NCBI RefSeq assembly: GCF_030532715.1
Contig: NZ_JAUNKO010000001.1
Coordinates: 530,967-594,966 of the forward strand
From: Corynebacterium sp.
GTDB taxonomy: Bacteria; Actinomycetota; Actinomycetes; Mycobacteriales; Mycobacteriaceae
DNA: 64,000 nt
Direction of reading: 5' to 3'
Of the stretch, positions 1-12,850 are shown piece after piece. Positions within the stretch are counted from its first letter, which is position 1, and each line of letters starts with the position of its first letter. The position numbers were made by a program, and so were the translations under genes. A model generated the notes under the pieces. It ran no database searches. It was not told the DNA's origin and was given only the letters and a program-made list of their open reading frames with translations.

Positions 1-42
1 TCCCAGCGGGCTGGAGAAACATCGGGGTTCTGGGGTTGTGCT

Positions 43-87
43 GTCGGATCTGCCTTACCTCGAAACACACCCCCAGGCAGATCCGAC
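43..87. repeat. 12-bp perfect inverted repeat (stem-loop)
   Basis: Arms GTCGGATCTGCC (43-54) and GGCAGATCCGAC (76-87) enclose a 21-nt loop. It lies about 160 nt beyond the stop of the permease gene and has no T-run on either side, so it may be a weak terminator for that gene or for a gene left of the window. The same 12-mer arm occurs once more at 49951-49962. The rest of positions 1-246 shows no gene. Confidence 0.5.
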
Positions 88-246
88 ACCTGTAGCGTCC
101 TAGGTTTAGTTCCAAGCACAAAGCTGCCCTAGCACTCCACACAGCCACCCGAACCTGACCCGCCCTTCCAGCTTTTCACCCCATCCGCTTACCCAACGCC
201 ACCGAAACGCCTCTATATCGGCGCAGCTCACGTGGTTTTCTCGCCG

Positions 247-1473
247 CTATTGCCAACCGGTGGGAATCCATCCCACGATGGCGAGGATTGAATAGATGAA
301 TGCCACTACGTACACAAGAATCAGGGTGGCTTGAATAGTAAGGTGTCCTTGCCAGGTGACGGCCCAGATGGGTTCTCGGTCGCCGTGTTTCCGGGCTGCG
401 TGGAGTAGTGCTACGGGGATGACGGACATGATTGCTCCTGCGAAGCCGCCGGCGTAGCTGAGTGCTGCGACGAATCCGCCGAGTCCGAGGATGTGGATGC
501 TGAGTGGGATTGCCACGGTCCCCAGCACGGCCCAGATTCGGCGTGGTCCGTGTTGTTCCCAGTGACACATGTCCATGATGTTGCGCATGGCGGTGTAGCC
601 GATGGCGATGAAGGAGGTGAACATCGCCAGTAGGGCGAACAGGTTGGCTAGGTAGTAGGCGACGGGGCCAAGGTTTTCGCCCCAGGACAGGGTGACTACT
701 TCGCTGACTTGGGTGCCTAGGAGTCCGAGGGCTGCGAATGGTACTAGGGCTAGGGTGAATCCGGTGATGCTCATGCCCGCGGTGATGGTGCGCGGGATCG
801 CTTTGGGGTTGGTAGCGTCGAGGCCGCGTACGAGTTCTGGCACGACGTATTGGGCGAGGAAGGTGAATACCGCGAGGTTGAGGATCGGCACGATGTAGAA
901 CGGGTGGAGGACGATTAGGTTGTTGAACCTGATTCCGGGGCCGATAAACGTCCACGTGCACAGTGTGATGATGATGGCGACCATGCCCGTGGTAATGGCG
1001 CCTTCGATGAGGCCGGTGGCGTGGAGGCCTTTCCACATGATGAAGCTGCCTATGGTGAAGAATGCGAGGCTGCCTACCATCGGCGGCACCGTGAATAGAT
1101 TGAATAGGAGTTCGCCGGAGCCTGCGGCGTAGGCGATGAGTGCGCCGATGCTGTTGACCATGACGGCGAGGAACACTAGCCAGCGTCCCCATTGTCCGAG
1201 GTAGCGTTCTGCGAGGCCGGAGAGTTGTAGGGGTTGTTTGGTGCGTTGGGATACTTCGGCCACGTACATCATGGAGAATGTGGTGAGCGTGCCGGCGATG
1301 GCGAGGGCGATCACCAGTGCTAGGAACCCACCGTTGCGGGCGGCGTACGGAAGGCTGAGGATTCCCGCGCCGATATTTGTTCCGAAAATTAGCGCGACGC
1401 CTTGCAGGACGCTCAGCTCCGGCTTCTCCTGCTTGACGACGCCGCGACCGGCTGCGGGTTGTTCAGCATTCAT
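247..1473 (-). CDS. Aromatic/hydroxy amino acid-type permease (probable GABA or amino acid importer)
   Basis: A 408-residue integral membrane protein with about 11 hydrophobic segments. The N-terminal motif GTNIGAGILSLPYAA (about residues 30-45) is typical of the HAAAP/AAAP amino acid permeases. It is the last gene of a run gabT-gabD-permease; its ATG lies 17 nt past the gabD stop and has a GAGAGG ribosome site. An in-frame upstream start at 1503 would overlap gabD and is less likely. From context the substrate may be 4-aminobutyrate, but the family mostly carries tyrosine, tryptophan, serine or threonine, so the substrate is inference. Confidence 0.8.
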   Translation of the reverse strand: MNAEQPAAGRGVVKQEKPELSVLQGVALIFGTNIGAGILSLPYAARNGGFLALVIALAIAGTLTTFSMMYVAEVSQRTKQPLQLSGLAERYLGQWGRWLVFLAVMVNSIGALIAYAAGSGELLFNLFTVPPMVGSLAFFTIGSFIMWKGLHATGLIEGAITTGMVAIIITLCTWTFIGPGIRFNNLIVLHPFYIVPILNLAVFTFLAQYVVPELVRGLDATNPKAIPRTITAGMSITGFTLALVPFAALGLLGTQVSEVVTLSWGENLGPVAYYLANLFALLAMFTSFIAIGYTAMRNIMDMCHWEQHGPRRIWAVLGTVAIPLSIHILGLGGFVAALSYAGGFAGAIMSVIPVALLHAARKHGDREPIWAVTWQGHLTIQATLILVYVVAFIYSILAIVGWIPTGWQ

Positions 1474-1489
1474 CTGCTGGCCTCTCGTG

Positions 1490-2959
1490 TTAGGTCCACG
1501 CAATGTAGCGGGGGCTTAGGTATTCTTCGATTCCTTCGGTGCCGCCCTCACGGCCGTAGCCGGAGGCTTTGATGCCTCCGAATGGGGCTGCCGGGTCGGA
1601 GATGGCCCCACGGTTGATGCCAACCATGCCCGCGTTGAGGTGCGTGGCTAGGTATTGCGCGGTGTGGACGTTTTCGCTGAACCCGTAGGCGGCTAGTCCG
1701 AAGGGGGTGTCGTTGGCTTGGCGCACCCCCTCCTCTAGGGATTCGAAAGTGGTGACGGTTGCCACGGGGCCGAAGATTTCTTCGGTGAAGATGTCAGCAT
1801 CGGCGGGAATGTCCACCAACACGGTCGCTGGGTAGAAGTACCCCGGACCTGCGGGGATCTTGCCGCCGGTGGTGGCGCGGGCGCCGCGGGCGAGCGCGGC
1901 GTCGACAAGCGCGGCGATGCGGTCACGCTGCTTGGCGGTGATCATCGGGCCTAGCTGCGTGCCCTCGTCGAACCCGTTTCCGATAGTAAAGTCGGCCATG
2001 GCGTCGGTGAGTCGGGCGGTAAAATCCGCGGCGACGGATGCGTGCACCAAAAACCTGTTTGCGGCGATGCAGGCCTGGCCCCCGTTGCGGAGTTTAGCTT
2101 GGAGCGCGCACCCGAGGACTAGGTCGAGATCGGCGTCGGCGGCCACAACGAAAGGCGCGTTGCCGCCGAGCTCCATCGACGCGCGTTGCAGGTGCTCGGC
2201 GCTTTGCCGAACCAACAGGCTGCCCACGGGCGTGGACCCGGTGAAAGTTATCTTGCGCAACCGTCGATCGGCCATGAGTTCGCTTGAAAGTCCGGCGGAA
2301 TCAGTGGTGGTCACAATACTCACCACGCCTTCCGGAACTCCATACTTTCCAAATACCTCTGCGATTACTTCACCGAGCAGCAGCATGGTCAACGGCGTCT
2401 CCGCCGCGGGCTTCACAATGACGGGGCAACCGGCGGCCAAGGCGGGGGCGATCTTGCGGGTAGCCATCGCGAGCGGGAAGTTCCACGGCGTGATGGCGAG
2501 CACGGGACCCACCGGGTCCCGGGTGACCAAAATGGTGCCGTTCCCTGCGGGTGCGGTGGCCAGCCTGCCGGGAATCCGCACGGCCTCCTCCGCGAACCAG
2601 CGGAAATACTCCGCGCCGTACGCGACCTCGCCGAGAGCTTCGGCGACGGGTTTACCCATTTCGGCGGTCATCACTTCCGCGAAGTCTTGGGCGCGCTGGG
2701 TCACCCGCGTGAAGATCTCGTAAAGGATTTCCTGCTTGCGGCGCGGCGGCACGCTCGCCCATTCGATTTGCGCCTTATCGGCCAGTTCGAGGGCGTGCAT
2801 CCAGTCGCCGCTACCCGCGTTGGCAACCTCAGCGATATTTTGTTCGGTTGCGGGATCCACCACGGGGAAGGTGTCTCCGGAAAAGGCGGAGGTTTGGCGG
2901 GTACCCAACCACAGCCCGGTGGGTACGCGGACAGCGCGGGGCCCGATGTTAGCGCGCAT
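1490..2959 (-). CDS. gabD: Succinate-semialdehyde dehydrogenase
   Basis: A 489-residue aldehyde dehydrogenase that oxidises succinate semialdehyde to succinate, the second step of GABA degradation. The ALDH landmarks are present: the oxyanion asparagine N160 in ITPWNFP, the cofactor motif FTGSTPVG (239-246), the general base E263 in MELGG and the catalytic C297 in GGQACIAA. The chosen ATG overlaps the end of gabT by 11 nt and follows GGAGGT, which suggests translational coupling. An earlier in-frame start at 2989 exists but lies deeper in gabT. NAD versus NADP preference cannot be read from the sequence. Confidence 0.93.
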   Translation of the reverse strand: MRANIGPRAVRVPTGLWLGTRQTSAFSGDTFPVVDPATEQNIAEVANAGSGDWMHALELADKAQIEWASVPPRRKQEILYEIFTRVTQRAQDFAEVMTAEMGKPVAEALGEVAYGAEYFRWFAEEAVRIPGRLATAPAGNGTILVTRDPVGPVLAITPWNFPLAMATRKIAPALAAGCPVIVKPAAETPLTMLLLGEVIAEVFGKYGVPEGVVSIVTTTDSAGLSSELMADRRLRKITFTGSTPVGSLLVRQSAEHLQRASMELGGNAPFVVAADADLDLVLGCALQAKLRNGGQACIAANRFLVHASVAADFTARLTDAMADFTIGNGFDEGTQLGPMITAKQRDRIAALVDAALARGARATTGGKIPAGPGYFYPATVLVDIPADADIFTEEIFGPVATVTTFESLEEGVRQANDTPFGLAAYGFSENVHTAQYLATHLNAGMVGINRGAISDPAAPFGGIKASGYGREGGTEGIEEYLSPRYIAWT

Positions 2960-4295
2960 CGCTACCTCCAAGGTTGTTTTCGATCGCATGTCGCAGTACC
3001 TGCAGGCCGTCGCGAAGCAATGCTGCTGGGATTACGAGGGGCGGCAGTAAGCGGATCACGTTCCCGTCCAAACCGCACGTCAAGATGAGGACCCCTTGCG
3101 CTTTGCACTCGGCTGCGATCGCGCCGGTGAGTCCGGCGTCGGGGCGTCCGAAACTGTCAACGAATTCGATTGCGATCATGCCGCCGCGGCCACGAATTTC
3201 GGCCACCGCATCGAAGTTTGCAATCGGCGCCAGTTCCTCACGGATTATGGTTTCGATATCGCGGGCGCGGCCGCAGAGGTCTAGGGTTTCCATCTGATCC
3301 ATTGCGGCGAGTGCCGCGGCGCAGGCGACCGGGTTGCCGCCGTAGGTGCCGCCCAACCCGCCGACCCCTGGGGCGTCCATAATTTCCGCCCTTCCTGTCA
3401 CCGCGGACAGTGGCATACCTGCGGCGATTCCCTTGGCGGTAGTGATCAAATCCGGCACCACGTTCTCGTTTTCGGCGGCGAACCAGTCCCCTGTGCGGGT
3501 CATGCCGGATTGGATTTCGTCGAGGATAAACACCACGTCGTTGTCGGCGCACCACCGCGCGATGGCGGGTAGAAATCCCGGCGCGGGGACGATAAAGCCG
3601 CCTTCACCTTGGATAGGTTCAATCACCACGCAAGCAAGGTTTTCGGCGCCGACTTCTTGTTCGATCATGGTGATGGCCCGCGCTGCCGCCTGTTCGCCGG
3701 TGAGGCCGTCGCGCAGTGGATAGGACATGGGCGCGCGATACACCTCGCTAGCAAATGGGCCGAACCCGGACTTGTACGGCTTGTTTTTCGCCGTCATGGC
3801 CATGGTGAGGTTGGTACGCCCGTGGTAGGCGTAATCGAACACCACGACGCCGACCTTACCGCTGTACGTGCGTGCGATTTTCACGGCGTTTTCCACGGCT
3901 TCCGCCCCTGAGTTGAGCAGCACGGTTTTCTTTTCGTGCGCACCGGGTGTGCGGCGGTTGAGTTCTTCCGCAACTTCTACGTAGGCCTCGTACGGAGACA
4001 CCATAAAGCACGTGTGGGTCAGGTGGCTGGCGGCTTCCGCGATGGCGCGCGCCACGGCCGGGTTGCTGGCGCCAACGGTGGTGACGGCGATGCCGGAGGC
4101 GAAGTCGACGAAGGAGTTGCCGTCGGCGTCGATAAGGACACCACCGTCGGCGTCGACGATAAAGCCGGGCAGGCCTGGGGAGAGGGCGCGCGCCACGGCG
4201 GCTTCCCTGCGTGCGGTAAGTGCGGCGCTTTCGGGGCCGGGCAACGATGCGCCTACGCGACGCTCTTGCGGTAGCCGATATTCGAGGTCAATCAT
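2949..4295 (-). CDS. gabT: 4-aminobutyrate aminotransferase
   Basis: A 448-residue class III PLP aminotransferase that converts GABA and 2-oxoglutarate to succinate semialdehyde and glutamate. The PLP lysine is K288 in TTAKGIAAG, preceded by the aspartate motif FILDEIQSG (257-265). It has a clear AAAGGAG ribosome site 8 nt before the ATG. It is the first gene of the gabT-gabD-permease operon and is transcribed divergently from the PucR-type regulator, the usual arrangement for a pathway-specific regulator. Confidence 0.93.
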   Translation of the reverse strand: MIDLEYRLPQERRVGASLPGPESAALTARREAAVARALSPGLPGFIVDADGGVLIDADGNSFVDFASGIAVTTVGASNPAVARAIAEAASHLTHTCFMVSPYEAYVEVAEELNRRTPGAHEKKTVLLNSGAEAVENAVKIARTYSGKVGVVVFDYAYHGRTNLTMAMTAKNKPYKSGFGPFASEVYRAPMSYPLRDGLTGEQAAARAITMIEQEVGAENLACVVIEPIQGEGGFIVPAPGFLPAIARWCADNDVVFILDEIQSGMTRTGDWFAAENENVVPDLITTAKGIAAGMPLSAVTGRAEIMDAPGVGGLGGTYGGNPVACAAALAAMDQMETLDLCGRARDIETIIREELAPIANFDAVAEIRGRGGMIAIEFVDSFGRPDAGLTGAIAAECKAQGVLILTCGLDGNVIRLLPPLVIPAALLRDGLQVLRHAIENNLGGSDAR

Positions 4296-4424
4296 CGGGG
4301 CGCTCCTTTAGCTGAACGGTGAAATGGAAGTCACCGAACATCATGTGCTGTGACACGCACCGCATACTATGTCCGCAAGGGCGAAACTTTTGCATTAGAC
4401 TATCCACTTTGGAGGGTTTTACGC

Positions 4425-7571
<3,147 letters not shown>

Positions 7572-8297
7572 ATGAACGCCCCACTGACCAACACTGAGGC
7601 TGGCGTAGTCACCACAGATAGGGTCGTTGAGGTCGCTCTCGATAGCTTTGCCACTCACGGATTTGACGAAACCAGACTTGAGGCGATCGCCCAAGAATCC
7701 GGAATGTCAAAGCGAATGATCCACTATCACTTTGGCGACAAAAAAGGTTTATATCTCCAAACTTTTTACCTCGCCATTGCGCAACTACGCCCCGCCCCAG
7801 AGGCGCTCGAATTGGACACTACTGTTCCGGTGGACGGCGTTCGAAAAGTGGTGGAGGTGATCTACCGCCAATTTGAAACCCATCCAAATGCCGCACGCCT
7901 CTTCCTGATGGAAAATTTGTTCGGCTACGGGGAGATCGATACCGCCAAGGCCTTCACGGAACAGTCCAGCGTACTCCTCCAAATGGACAAGCTACTGATG
8001 CTGGGCCAAGACGCGGGCGCGTTCCGCCCAGGCATCTCCGCCCTTGATGTGTATATCCTCATCGCCTCGCTATGCATGTTCCGGGTATCCAACCGAAACA
8101 CGTTCCTCATGCTCTACAAGGCAGATTTACTGGGCAGCGAAAATACACAAGGCATGCTGCGCTTGTGCACCGACGCAACCCTGTCATTCTTAACGTCCAA
8201 CATGCCGAACTCTGGCGGCATGAGCTACGTAATCCCGCACGACGCTCCGGAGGGCGGCGACGACCAAGACGTTTCCGGAAATATCTACGGAATCTAG
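7572..8297 (+). CDS. TetR/AcrR-family transcriptional regulator
   Basis: A 241-residue regulator. The N-terminal HTH spans about residues 15-60 (ALDSFATHGFDETRLEAIAQ, then GMSKRMIHYHFGDKKGLY, the classic TetR recognition helix). The C-terminal ligand-binding part has no recognisable specificity. The ATG follows AAAGGATG. No plus-strand partner gene is adjacent and the next gene, clpX, is convergent, so the target genes are unknown; it may act on itself or on genes outside the window. Confidence 0.85.
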   Translation: MNAPLTNTEAGVVTTDRVVEVALDSFATHGFDETRLEAIAQESGMSKRMIHYHFGDKKGLYLQTFYLAIAQLRPAPEALELDTTVPVDGVRKVVEVIYRQFETHPNAARLFLMENLFGYGEIDTAKAFTEQSSVLLQMDKLLMLGQDAGAFRPGISALDVYILIASLCMFRVSNRNTFLMLYKADLLGSENTQGMLRLCTDATLSFLTSNMPNSGGMSYVIPHDAPEGGDDQDVSGNIYGI

Positions 8298-8372
8298 CCC
8301 GACTCACCCCGCCGCCGGTGTGCGACGACGAAACCCACTTCTTCCCCGTTGATGTGAATTGGGGTCAAGCCC

Positions 8373-8431
8373 GTGAAGGCGACCCCAAACTACTACCCGA
8401 AGAAAATTCGCTCAAAGTTTCGGGCCTTCAC
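8373..8431. terminator. Nested stem-loop between convergent tetR-type gene and clpX
   Basis: An outer stem GTGAAGG (8373-8379) / CCTTCAC (8425-8431) encloses an inner stem CCCGAA / TTCGGG. It lies between two converging genes and has no long T-run. It is a plausible bidirectional terminator, weakly supported. Confidence 0.3.
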
Positions 8432-8452
8432 TCACCGATAGCGCTTAAGCCA

Positions 8453-9742
8453 CTAGGCGGTGGTGCGGGAGGCCTCGTCTTCCGCGCTGTGCGGAAGCAA
8501 TTCCGGCTCGGATTCGCCGCGCACGGCGGATTCGGTGATCAGCACGGCCTTGACGTCTTCCCGATCCGGGATATCAAACATCACCGGAACAAGGAGCTCT
8601 TCCATAATCGAGCGCAGGCCGCGGGCACCGGTCTTGCGCTCCAAGGCAAGCTCCGCGATTGCTTCGAGCGCTTCGTCGGTGAAGCGCAAATCCACGTCAT
8701 CCATTTCAAACAGCCGCTTGTACTGCTTGATCAGGGAGTTTTTCGGCTCCGTAAGCACCGAGATCAACGAGGTTTTGTCCAGGTTTCCTACGGTTGCCAC
8801 CACGGGCAGGCGGCCGATAAATTCGGGAATCAGGCCGAACTTCACCAAATCCTCGGGACGCACATCGCGGAAGATGTCCACCTCATCGGCCTCGGCGCCC
8901 GGGGTTATGTCCGCGCCAAAGCCGAGGCCTTTGCGTCCGCGGCGTTCCTGGATCACCTTTTCCAAACCGGCGAATGCGCCCGCGACGATAAACAGGATGT
9001 TTGTAGTGTCCAACTGGATGAAATCCTGGTTGGGGTGCTTGCGCCCGCCCTGTGGCGGGATCGCCGCCACGGTGCCTTCCAAAATCTTCAGCAAGGCCTG
9101 CTGCACACCTTCCCCGGAGACGTCACGGGTAATGGATGGGTTTTCGGACTTGCGGGAGATCTTATCCACTTCGTCGATGTAAATAATGCCACGCTGCGCC
9201 CGCTGCACATCAAAATCGGCAGCTTGGAGCAGCTTCAACAGGATATTCTCCACATCTTCACCGACGTATCCGGCTTCGGTCAGTGAGGTGGCGTCGGCGA
9301 TAGCGAACGGGACGTCGAGAAGCCGGGCGAGGGTTTGTGCAAGATACGTTTTCCCACTGCCGGTGGGCCCCAACATCAAAATGTTTGACTTCGCCAATTC
9401 GACTTCGTCCTCAGCGCGGCGTGAACTCGTGCGCTGCTCCTCGGAACGTAACCGCTTGTAGTGGTTGTACACCGCTACGGACAGCACTCGCTTCGCATCG
9501 GTTTGACCGATCACGTATTTGTCCAGAAACGCGGCAATCTCAGTCGGGCGCGGCAGTTTTTCACTGTGCTCCTGCTCGGCCGCGGCGCTGTGAAGTTCTT
9601 CTTCAATGATTTCATTGCAGAGGTCAATGCACTCGTTGCAGATGTAAACACCGCCGCCAGCGATGAGTTTTTTCACCTGCTTTTGGCTCTTTCCACAGAA
9701 CGAGCACTTCAACAGGTCTGCGCTTTCTTGCATGTGTGCCAT
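8453..9742 (-). CDS. clpX: ATP-dependent Clp protease ATP-binding subunit ClpX
   Basis: A 429-residue AAA+ unfoldase that feeds ssrA-tagged and other substrates to ClpP. It has the N-terminal zinc-binding domain (CSFCGK ... YICNEC), Walker A GPTGSGKT, Walker [11 protein letters not shown] and the RIGRLP-like sensor region [10 protein letters not shown]. The ATG at 9742 gives an N-terminus matching corynebacterial ClpX; starts at 9763 and 9733 are alternatives, and no site has a strong Shine-Dalgarno. It lies downstream of clpP1-clpP2, separated by about 150 nt with a hairpin. Confidence 0.95.
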   Translation of the reverse strand: MAHMQESADLLKCSFCGKSQKQVKKLIAGGGVYICNECIDLCNEIIEEELHSAAAEQEHSEKLPRPTEIAAFLDKYVIGQTDAKRVLSVAVYNHYKRLRSEEQRTSSRRAEDEVELAKSNILMLGPTGSGKTYLAQTLARLLDVPFAIADATSLTEAGYVGEDVENILLKLLQAADFDVQRAQRGIIYIDEVDKISRKSENPSITRDVSGEGVQQALLKILEGTVAAIPPQGGRKHPNQDFIQLDTTNILFIVAGAFAGLEKVIQERRGRKGLGFGADITPGAEADEVDIFRDVRPEDLVKFGLIPEFIGRLPVVATVGNLDKTSLISVLTEPKNSLIKQYKRLFEMDDVDLRFTDEALEAIAELALERKTGARGLRSIMEELLVPVMFDIPDREDVKAVLITESAVRGESEPELLPHSAEDEASRTTA

Positions 9743-9832
9743 GAGGAGCTTTTCGTCTCGCAATCATCATTGGGGAATATGCACGCCCTTGTAACGGGGT
9801 CTGCACACACTCTAACCGGTAAGACGCCAAGA

Positions 9833-9870
9833 GTGTGGGTAGCTCGAACGTGTCATAGCTTTACCCACAC
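9833..9870 (-). terminator. Stem-loop between clpP2 and clpX
   Basis: GTGTGGGTAGCT (9833-9844) pairs with AGC..TACCCACAC (ending 9870) around a 12-nt loop. It follows the clpP2 stop on the minus strand and has no long T-run. It may attenuate readthrough from clpP1P2 into clpX. Confidence 0.45.
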
Positions 9871-9893
9871 CCAATCACGTTGCTGTCAATTAC

Positions 9894-10520
9894 CTACGCA
9901 TTCAGCTTACGATACTCGAACACCTGATCAACAATGCCGTAGTCAACGGCTTCCTTTGCGGTCAGAATCTTGTCACGGTCCGTATCAATGCGGATTTGCT
10001 CCGCGGACTTGCCGGTGTGCCGCGCCAGCGTCTCTTCCATGAGCGTACGCATGCGCTCGATCTCGGCCGCCTGAATCTCCAGGTCGGATACTTGACCCTG
10101 AATGCCGCCGGTGGAAGGCTGGTGGATCAGCACGCGGGCGTTTGGCAGCGCGGCCCGCTTGCCGGGGGCACCGGCGGAAAGCAGCACGGCGGCGGCGGAC
10201 GCCGCTTGACCCAAACACACGGTTCGCACGTCCGGGCGAACGTATTGCATGGTGTCGTAGATCGCCATCAGGGAGGTGAAGGAACCGCCCGGAGAATTGA
10301 TGTACATGGTGATGTCGCGGTCTGGGTCCAACCCCTCGAGCACCAGGAGCTGCGCCATGACGTCGTTGGCGGAGGCGTCGTCAACCTGAGTGCCCAGGAA
10401 GATAATGCGTTCTTCGAACAGCTTGTTGTACGGGTTGGATTCTTTGGCGCCGAACGCGGAATGCTCCACGAAGGAGGGCAGCACGTAGCGGGAGGAAGGC
10501 AATTGCATACCGTTGCTCAT
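9894..10520 (-). CDS. clpP2: ATP-dependent Clp protease proteolytic subunit ClpP2
   Basis: A 208-residue serine peptidase subunit. The catalytic serine is S108 in GQAASAAA and the histidine H133 in LIHQP; the aspartate lies in RDKILTA. It forms the mixed ClpP1P2 tetradecamer found in actinobacteria. The start [15 protein letters not shown] matches corynebacterial ClpP2; a longer frame to 10565 overlaps clpP1 and is unlikely. It is the second gene of the clpP1-clpP2 operon, 28 nt after clpP1, with AAGGAG 13 nt upstream of the ATG, a rather long spacing. Confidence 0.95.
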   Translation of the reverse strand: MSNGMQLPSSRYVLPSFVEHSAFGAKESNPYNKLFEERIIFLGTQVDDASANDVMAQLLVLEGLDPDRDITMYINSPGGSFTSLMAIYDTMQYVRPDVRTVCLGQAASAAAVLLSAGAPGKRAALPNARVLIHQPSTGGIQGQVSDLEIQAAEIERMRTLMEETLARHTGKSAEQIRIDTDRDKILTAKEAVDYGIVDQVFEYRKLNA

Positions 10521-10548
10521 GATGTTGGTTGTTCTCCTTCTGAAGGAA

Positions 10549-11127
10549 CTAGTTTGAAATGTCACCCTTGGCCACGCTAATCACGTGGTCCACGAAGCCA
10601 TACTCTTTAGCTTGCGTTGCAGTGAACCACCGGTCTCGGTCGGAGTCCAGCGTGATCTGCTCCACCGTCTGGCCGGTGTGTTCGGCAATCAGTTCGGCCA
10701 TTTCCCGCTTGGTGTGAGAGAACTGCTCCGCCTGAATAGCGATGTCCGCCGCAGTGCCACCAACTCCCGCAGAAGGCTGGTGCATCATAATGCGGGCGTG
10801 CGGCAGCGCGTAGCGCTTCCCTTTCGTGCCCGCGGAAAGCAAGAACTGCCCCATGGAAGCCGCCAGGCCCATGCCGTAGGTGGCAATATCGCACGGGGAG
10901 TATTTCATGGTGTCATAAATTGCCATGCCGGCTGTGACGGAACCGCCTGGCGAGTTAATGTACAGCGAAATATCGCGGTTGGGGTCCTCGGCGGAAAGCA
11001 AGAGGATTTGCGCGCACAGTTTGTTGGCAATTTCGTCGTCCACCGCGCTGCCCAAGAAGATGATGCGCTCGCGCAACAGCCGCTCGTACACTGAGTCGCT
11101 GAGGTTCATGCCGGGCGATGTAGTCAT
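10549..11127 (-). CDS. clpP1: ATP-dependent Clp protease proteolytic subunit ClpP1
   Basis: A 192-residue serine peptidase subunit, partner of ClpP2. Catalytic S91 sits in GLAASMGQ and H116 in MMHQPSAG; the aspartate follows in DRDRWFTA. The ATG has AGGAG about 10 nt upstream. It is the first gene of the operon, with a ClgR-type operator about 80 nt upstream of the start, consistent with stress-induced transcription. Confidence 0.95.
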   Translation of the reverse strand: MTTSPGMNLSDSVYERLLRERIIFLGSAVDDEIANKLCAQILLLSAEDPNRDISLYINSPGGSVTAGMAIYDTMKYSPCDIATYGMGLAASMGQFLLSAGTKGKRYALPHARIMMHQPSAGVGGTAADIAIQAEQFSHTKREMAELIAEHTGQTVEQITLDSDRDRWFTATQAKEYGFVDHVISVAKGDISN

Positions 11128-11207
11128 GAAATTTTGCTCCTAAATTGACGTTGATGTGGTTATGCTGTCCCCCAATGTAACGCAGGTTGCGGGCAAACAT
11201 GCCCTCT

Positions 11208-11225
11208 GTTCGCTGTCAGCGTAAC
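11208..11225 (-). promoter_or_regulatory. ClgR-type binding site upstream of clpP1P2
   Basis: Read on the minus strand the site is GTTACGCTGACAGCGAAC. It matches the core CGC-Y-N-A-N-R-GCG of the C. glutamicum ClgR box as I recall it, with one mismatch at the outermost position. ClgR is known to activate clpP1P2 in that genus. Confidence 0.65.
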
Positions 11226-11267
11226 ACCCATTCCGCTTTTCGACGCCCACCCTCCCGCACAAGCAAA

Positions 11268-11293
11268 CAGGGCCCAGCGTCTGCTGGGCCCTG
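11268..11293 (-). terminator. Terminator downstream of tig
   Basis: A perfect 11-bp GC-rich stem, CAGGGCCCAGC (11268-11278) and GCTGGGCCCTG (11283-11293), with a 4-nt loop. It lies 38 nt after the tig stop and is followed by TTTGCTTG on the minus strand. Confidence 0.75.
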
Positions 11294-11330
11294 GCAATGT
11301 CATTGCGCAACCAGTGCGCGCCGAAGCGCC

Positions 11331-12686
11331 TTAGTCCTGCTGCTCGGTGGTCTCCGCTGGGGTGTCGTCTTCCTCCCCGAAGTAGGCCTTGGCGTCCACA
11401 GCTTCACCGTTGGAATCGGTCACGGTGGTTTTGCAAATGGCTGCCGCGAGCGCCTTGCCGCGACGCAGGTCTGCAAACACGTTGCCGATCTGGCCGGTCT
11501 GCTGCAGCTGCGTGATGAACTGCATGGGTTCCATGCCGTAACTTTGCGCGGTGAACATCACATGGTCGGTGAATTCCTGCTGGCTCACAGACGGCTGCTC
11601 TTGTTCCGCCAACACATCCAAGAATAGTTGGGTGCGCACGGCATCCTGAGCGTTGGTGCGGGAATCCTCGTTGAACTGGTCGCGGGTCGTGCCCTGCGCC
11701 TCCAGCAAGGTATCCAACTTGGACTCGTCGCCGCCGAGCTGGCCGAGCAGCTGCTGCAGGTTGCCATCAACCTGCGCCTGGACAACGCCCTCCGGCAACG
11801 GGAATTCAGTCTTTTCCAGCGCGGCCTTGAGCACCTCGTCGCGGATGGCGGCCGCCTGAGAGTTCTTCGCGTAATCCTCGAGGGAAGACTTCAAGTTCTC
11901 GCGCAACTCATCAATGGTGTCGAACTCGGATGCGAGCTGAGCGAACTCGTCGTCCGCCTCCGGCAGCTCGCGGGCTTTCACGCTATTAACCGTGACCCGC
12001 TTGGTTTCGGGCTTCGCCTCGCCATCGCCGAGCGCCGCACTCTCGAATTCCTTAACATCACCCTTGGACATGCCCACGAGCGCTTCGTTGAGGCCTTCGG
12101 TCGGCTCCTCAGAGCCAACCTCGTGGGACAGGTCCTTGCTCGCGGTGTCTTCCACCGGCTCGCCGTCTTCCAAGGTCACCACGTCGACGGAGACGAAGTC
12201 GCCTTCTTGAGCCGCCCGCTCAACCTCCACGAGGCTAGCGAACCTGGAGCGCAAACGGTCCAACTCAGCAACGAGATCCTCGTCGCTCACCTCAATGGCA
12301 GGCACCTCGACGGAAATTTCGGCGAAATCGGGCACGGTGATCTCCGGACGGATATCCGTCTCAGCCACGAATTCGATGTATTCGCCATCTTCAACCTTGG
12401 AGAGGTCCCACGTCGGGGCACCCAGCGCCACGAGCTTGTGCTCCTCCAGCGCCTGCTCGTAGCGGGACGGCACCACGTCGTTAAGCACCTGCTCCAGCAC
12501 GGGGCCACGTCCAACGCGGGCCTCGATCAACTGGCGCGGTGCCTTGCCTTTACGGAAACCGGGGATGGAAATTTGCTGCGCGATAGCCTCGTAAGCCTGG
12601 TCGAATTCCGGCTTCATCTCGTCGAAGGAAACCTCGACGGTGAGCTTCACGCGTGTGTCGTTCAGGTGCTCGACGGAACTCTTCAC
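11331..12686 (-). CDS. tig: Trigger factor (ribosome-associated chaperone, peptidyl-prolyl isomerase)
   Basis: A 451-residue trigger factor. The N-terminal ribosome-binding signature GFRKGKAP (about residues 43-50) is present, followed by the FKBP-like domain (GDFVSVDVVTLEDG...) and the long helical C-terminal chaperone domain, ending in an acidic tail. The start is GTG with AGGAGAG upstream. It sits upstream of clpP1P2, a common proteostasis grouping, but is separated from it by a terminator and its own promoter region. Confidence 0.95.
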   Translation of the reverse strand: MKSSVEHLNDTRVKLTVEVSFDEMKPEFDQAYEAIAQQISIPGFRKGKAPRQLIEARVGRGPVLEQVLNDVVPSRYEQALEEHKLVALGAPTWDLSKVEDGEYIEFVAETDIRPEITVPDFAEISVEVPAIEVSDEDLVAELDRLRSRFASLVEVERAAQEGDFVSVDVVTLEDGEPVEDTASKDLSHEVGSEEPTEGLNEALVGMSKGDVKEFESAALGDGEAKPETKRVTVNSVKARELPEADDEFAQLASEFDTIDELRENLKSSLEDYAKNSQAAAIRDEVLKAALEKTEFPLPEGVVQAQVDGNLQQLLGQLGGDESKLDTLLEAQGTTRDQFNEDSRTNAQDAVRTQLFLDVLAEQEQPSVSQQEFTDHVMFTAQSYGMEPMQFITQLQQTGQIGNVFADLRRGKALAAAICKTTVTDSNGEAVDAKAYFGEEDDTPAETTEQQD

Positions 12687-12776
12687 GAGCCACTCTCCTG
12701 GATAAATTGCTGTGATGAAAAAGAGACGACGCGGATAAACCGCGTCATCTCCAAGACTCTGTTGCGTGAGTCCTAG

Positions 12777-12850
12777 TCGGGGCGACAGGATTTGAACCTG
12801 CGACCCCCTGCTCCCAAAGCAGGTGCGCTACCAAGCTGCGCCACGCCCCG
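12777..12850 (-). tRNA. tRNA-Pro (anticodon TGG)
   Basis: A 74-nt cloverleaf on the minus strand with acceptor CGGGGCG/CGCCCCG, T-loop GGTTCAAATCC and anticodon TGG in CTTTGGGAG. The 3' CCA is not encoded. It lies just upstream of tig. Confidence 0.95.

Noticed and set aside
43..87. Insertion sequence end or mobile repeat because its arm recurs at 49951-49962
   Set aside because: Only one 12-nt arm is shared; there is no transposase and no second full copy.
176..1192. 338-codon open frame on the minus strand overlapping the amino acid permease
   Set aside because: Its translation is a His/Arg/Pro-rich shadow of the high-GC permease frame with no family resemblance.
8072..9286. 404-codon open frame on the plus strand opposite clpX
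   Set aside because: It lies antisense to the well-conserved clpX frame and its translation is unpatterned.
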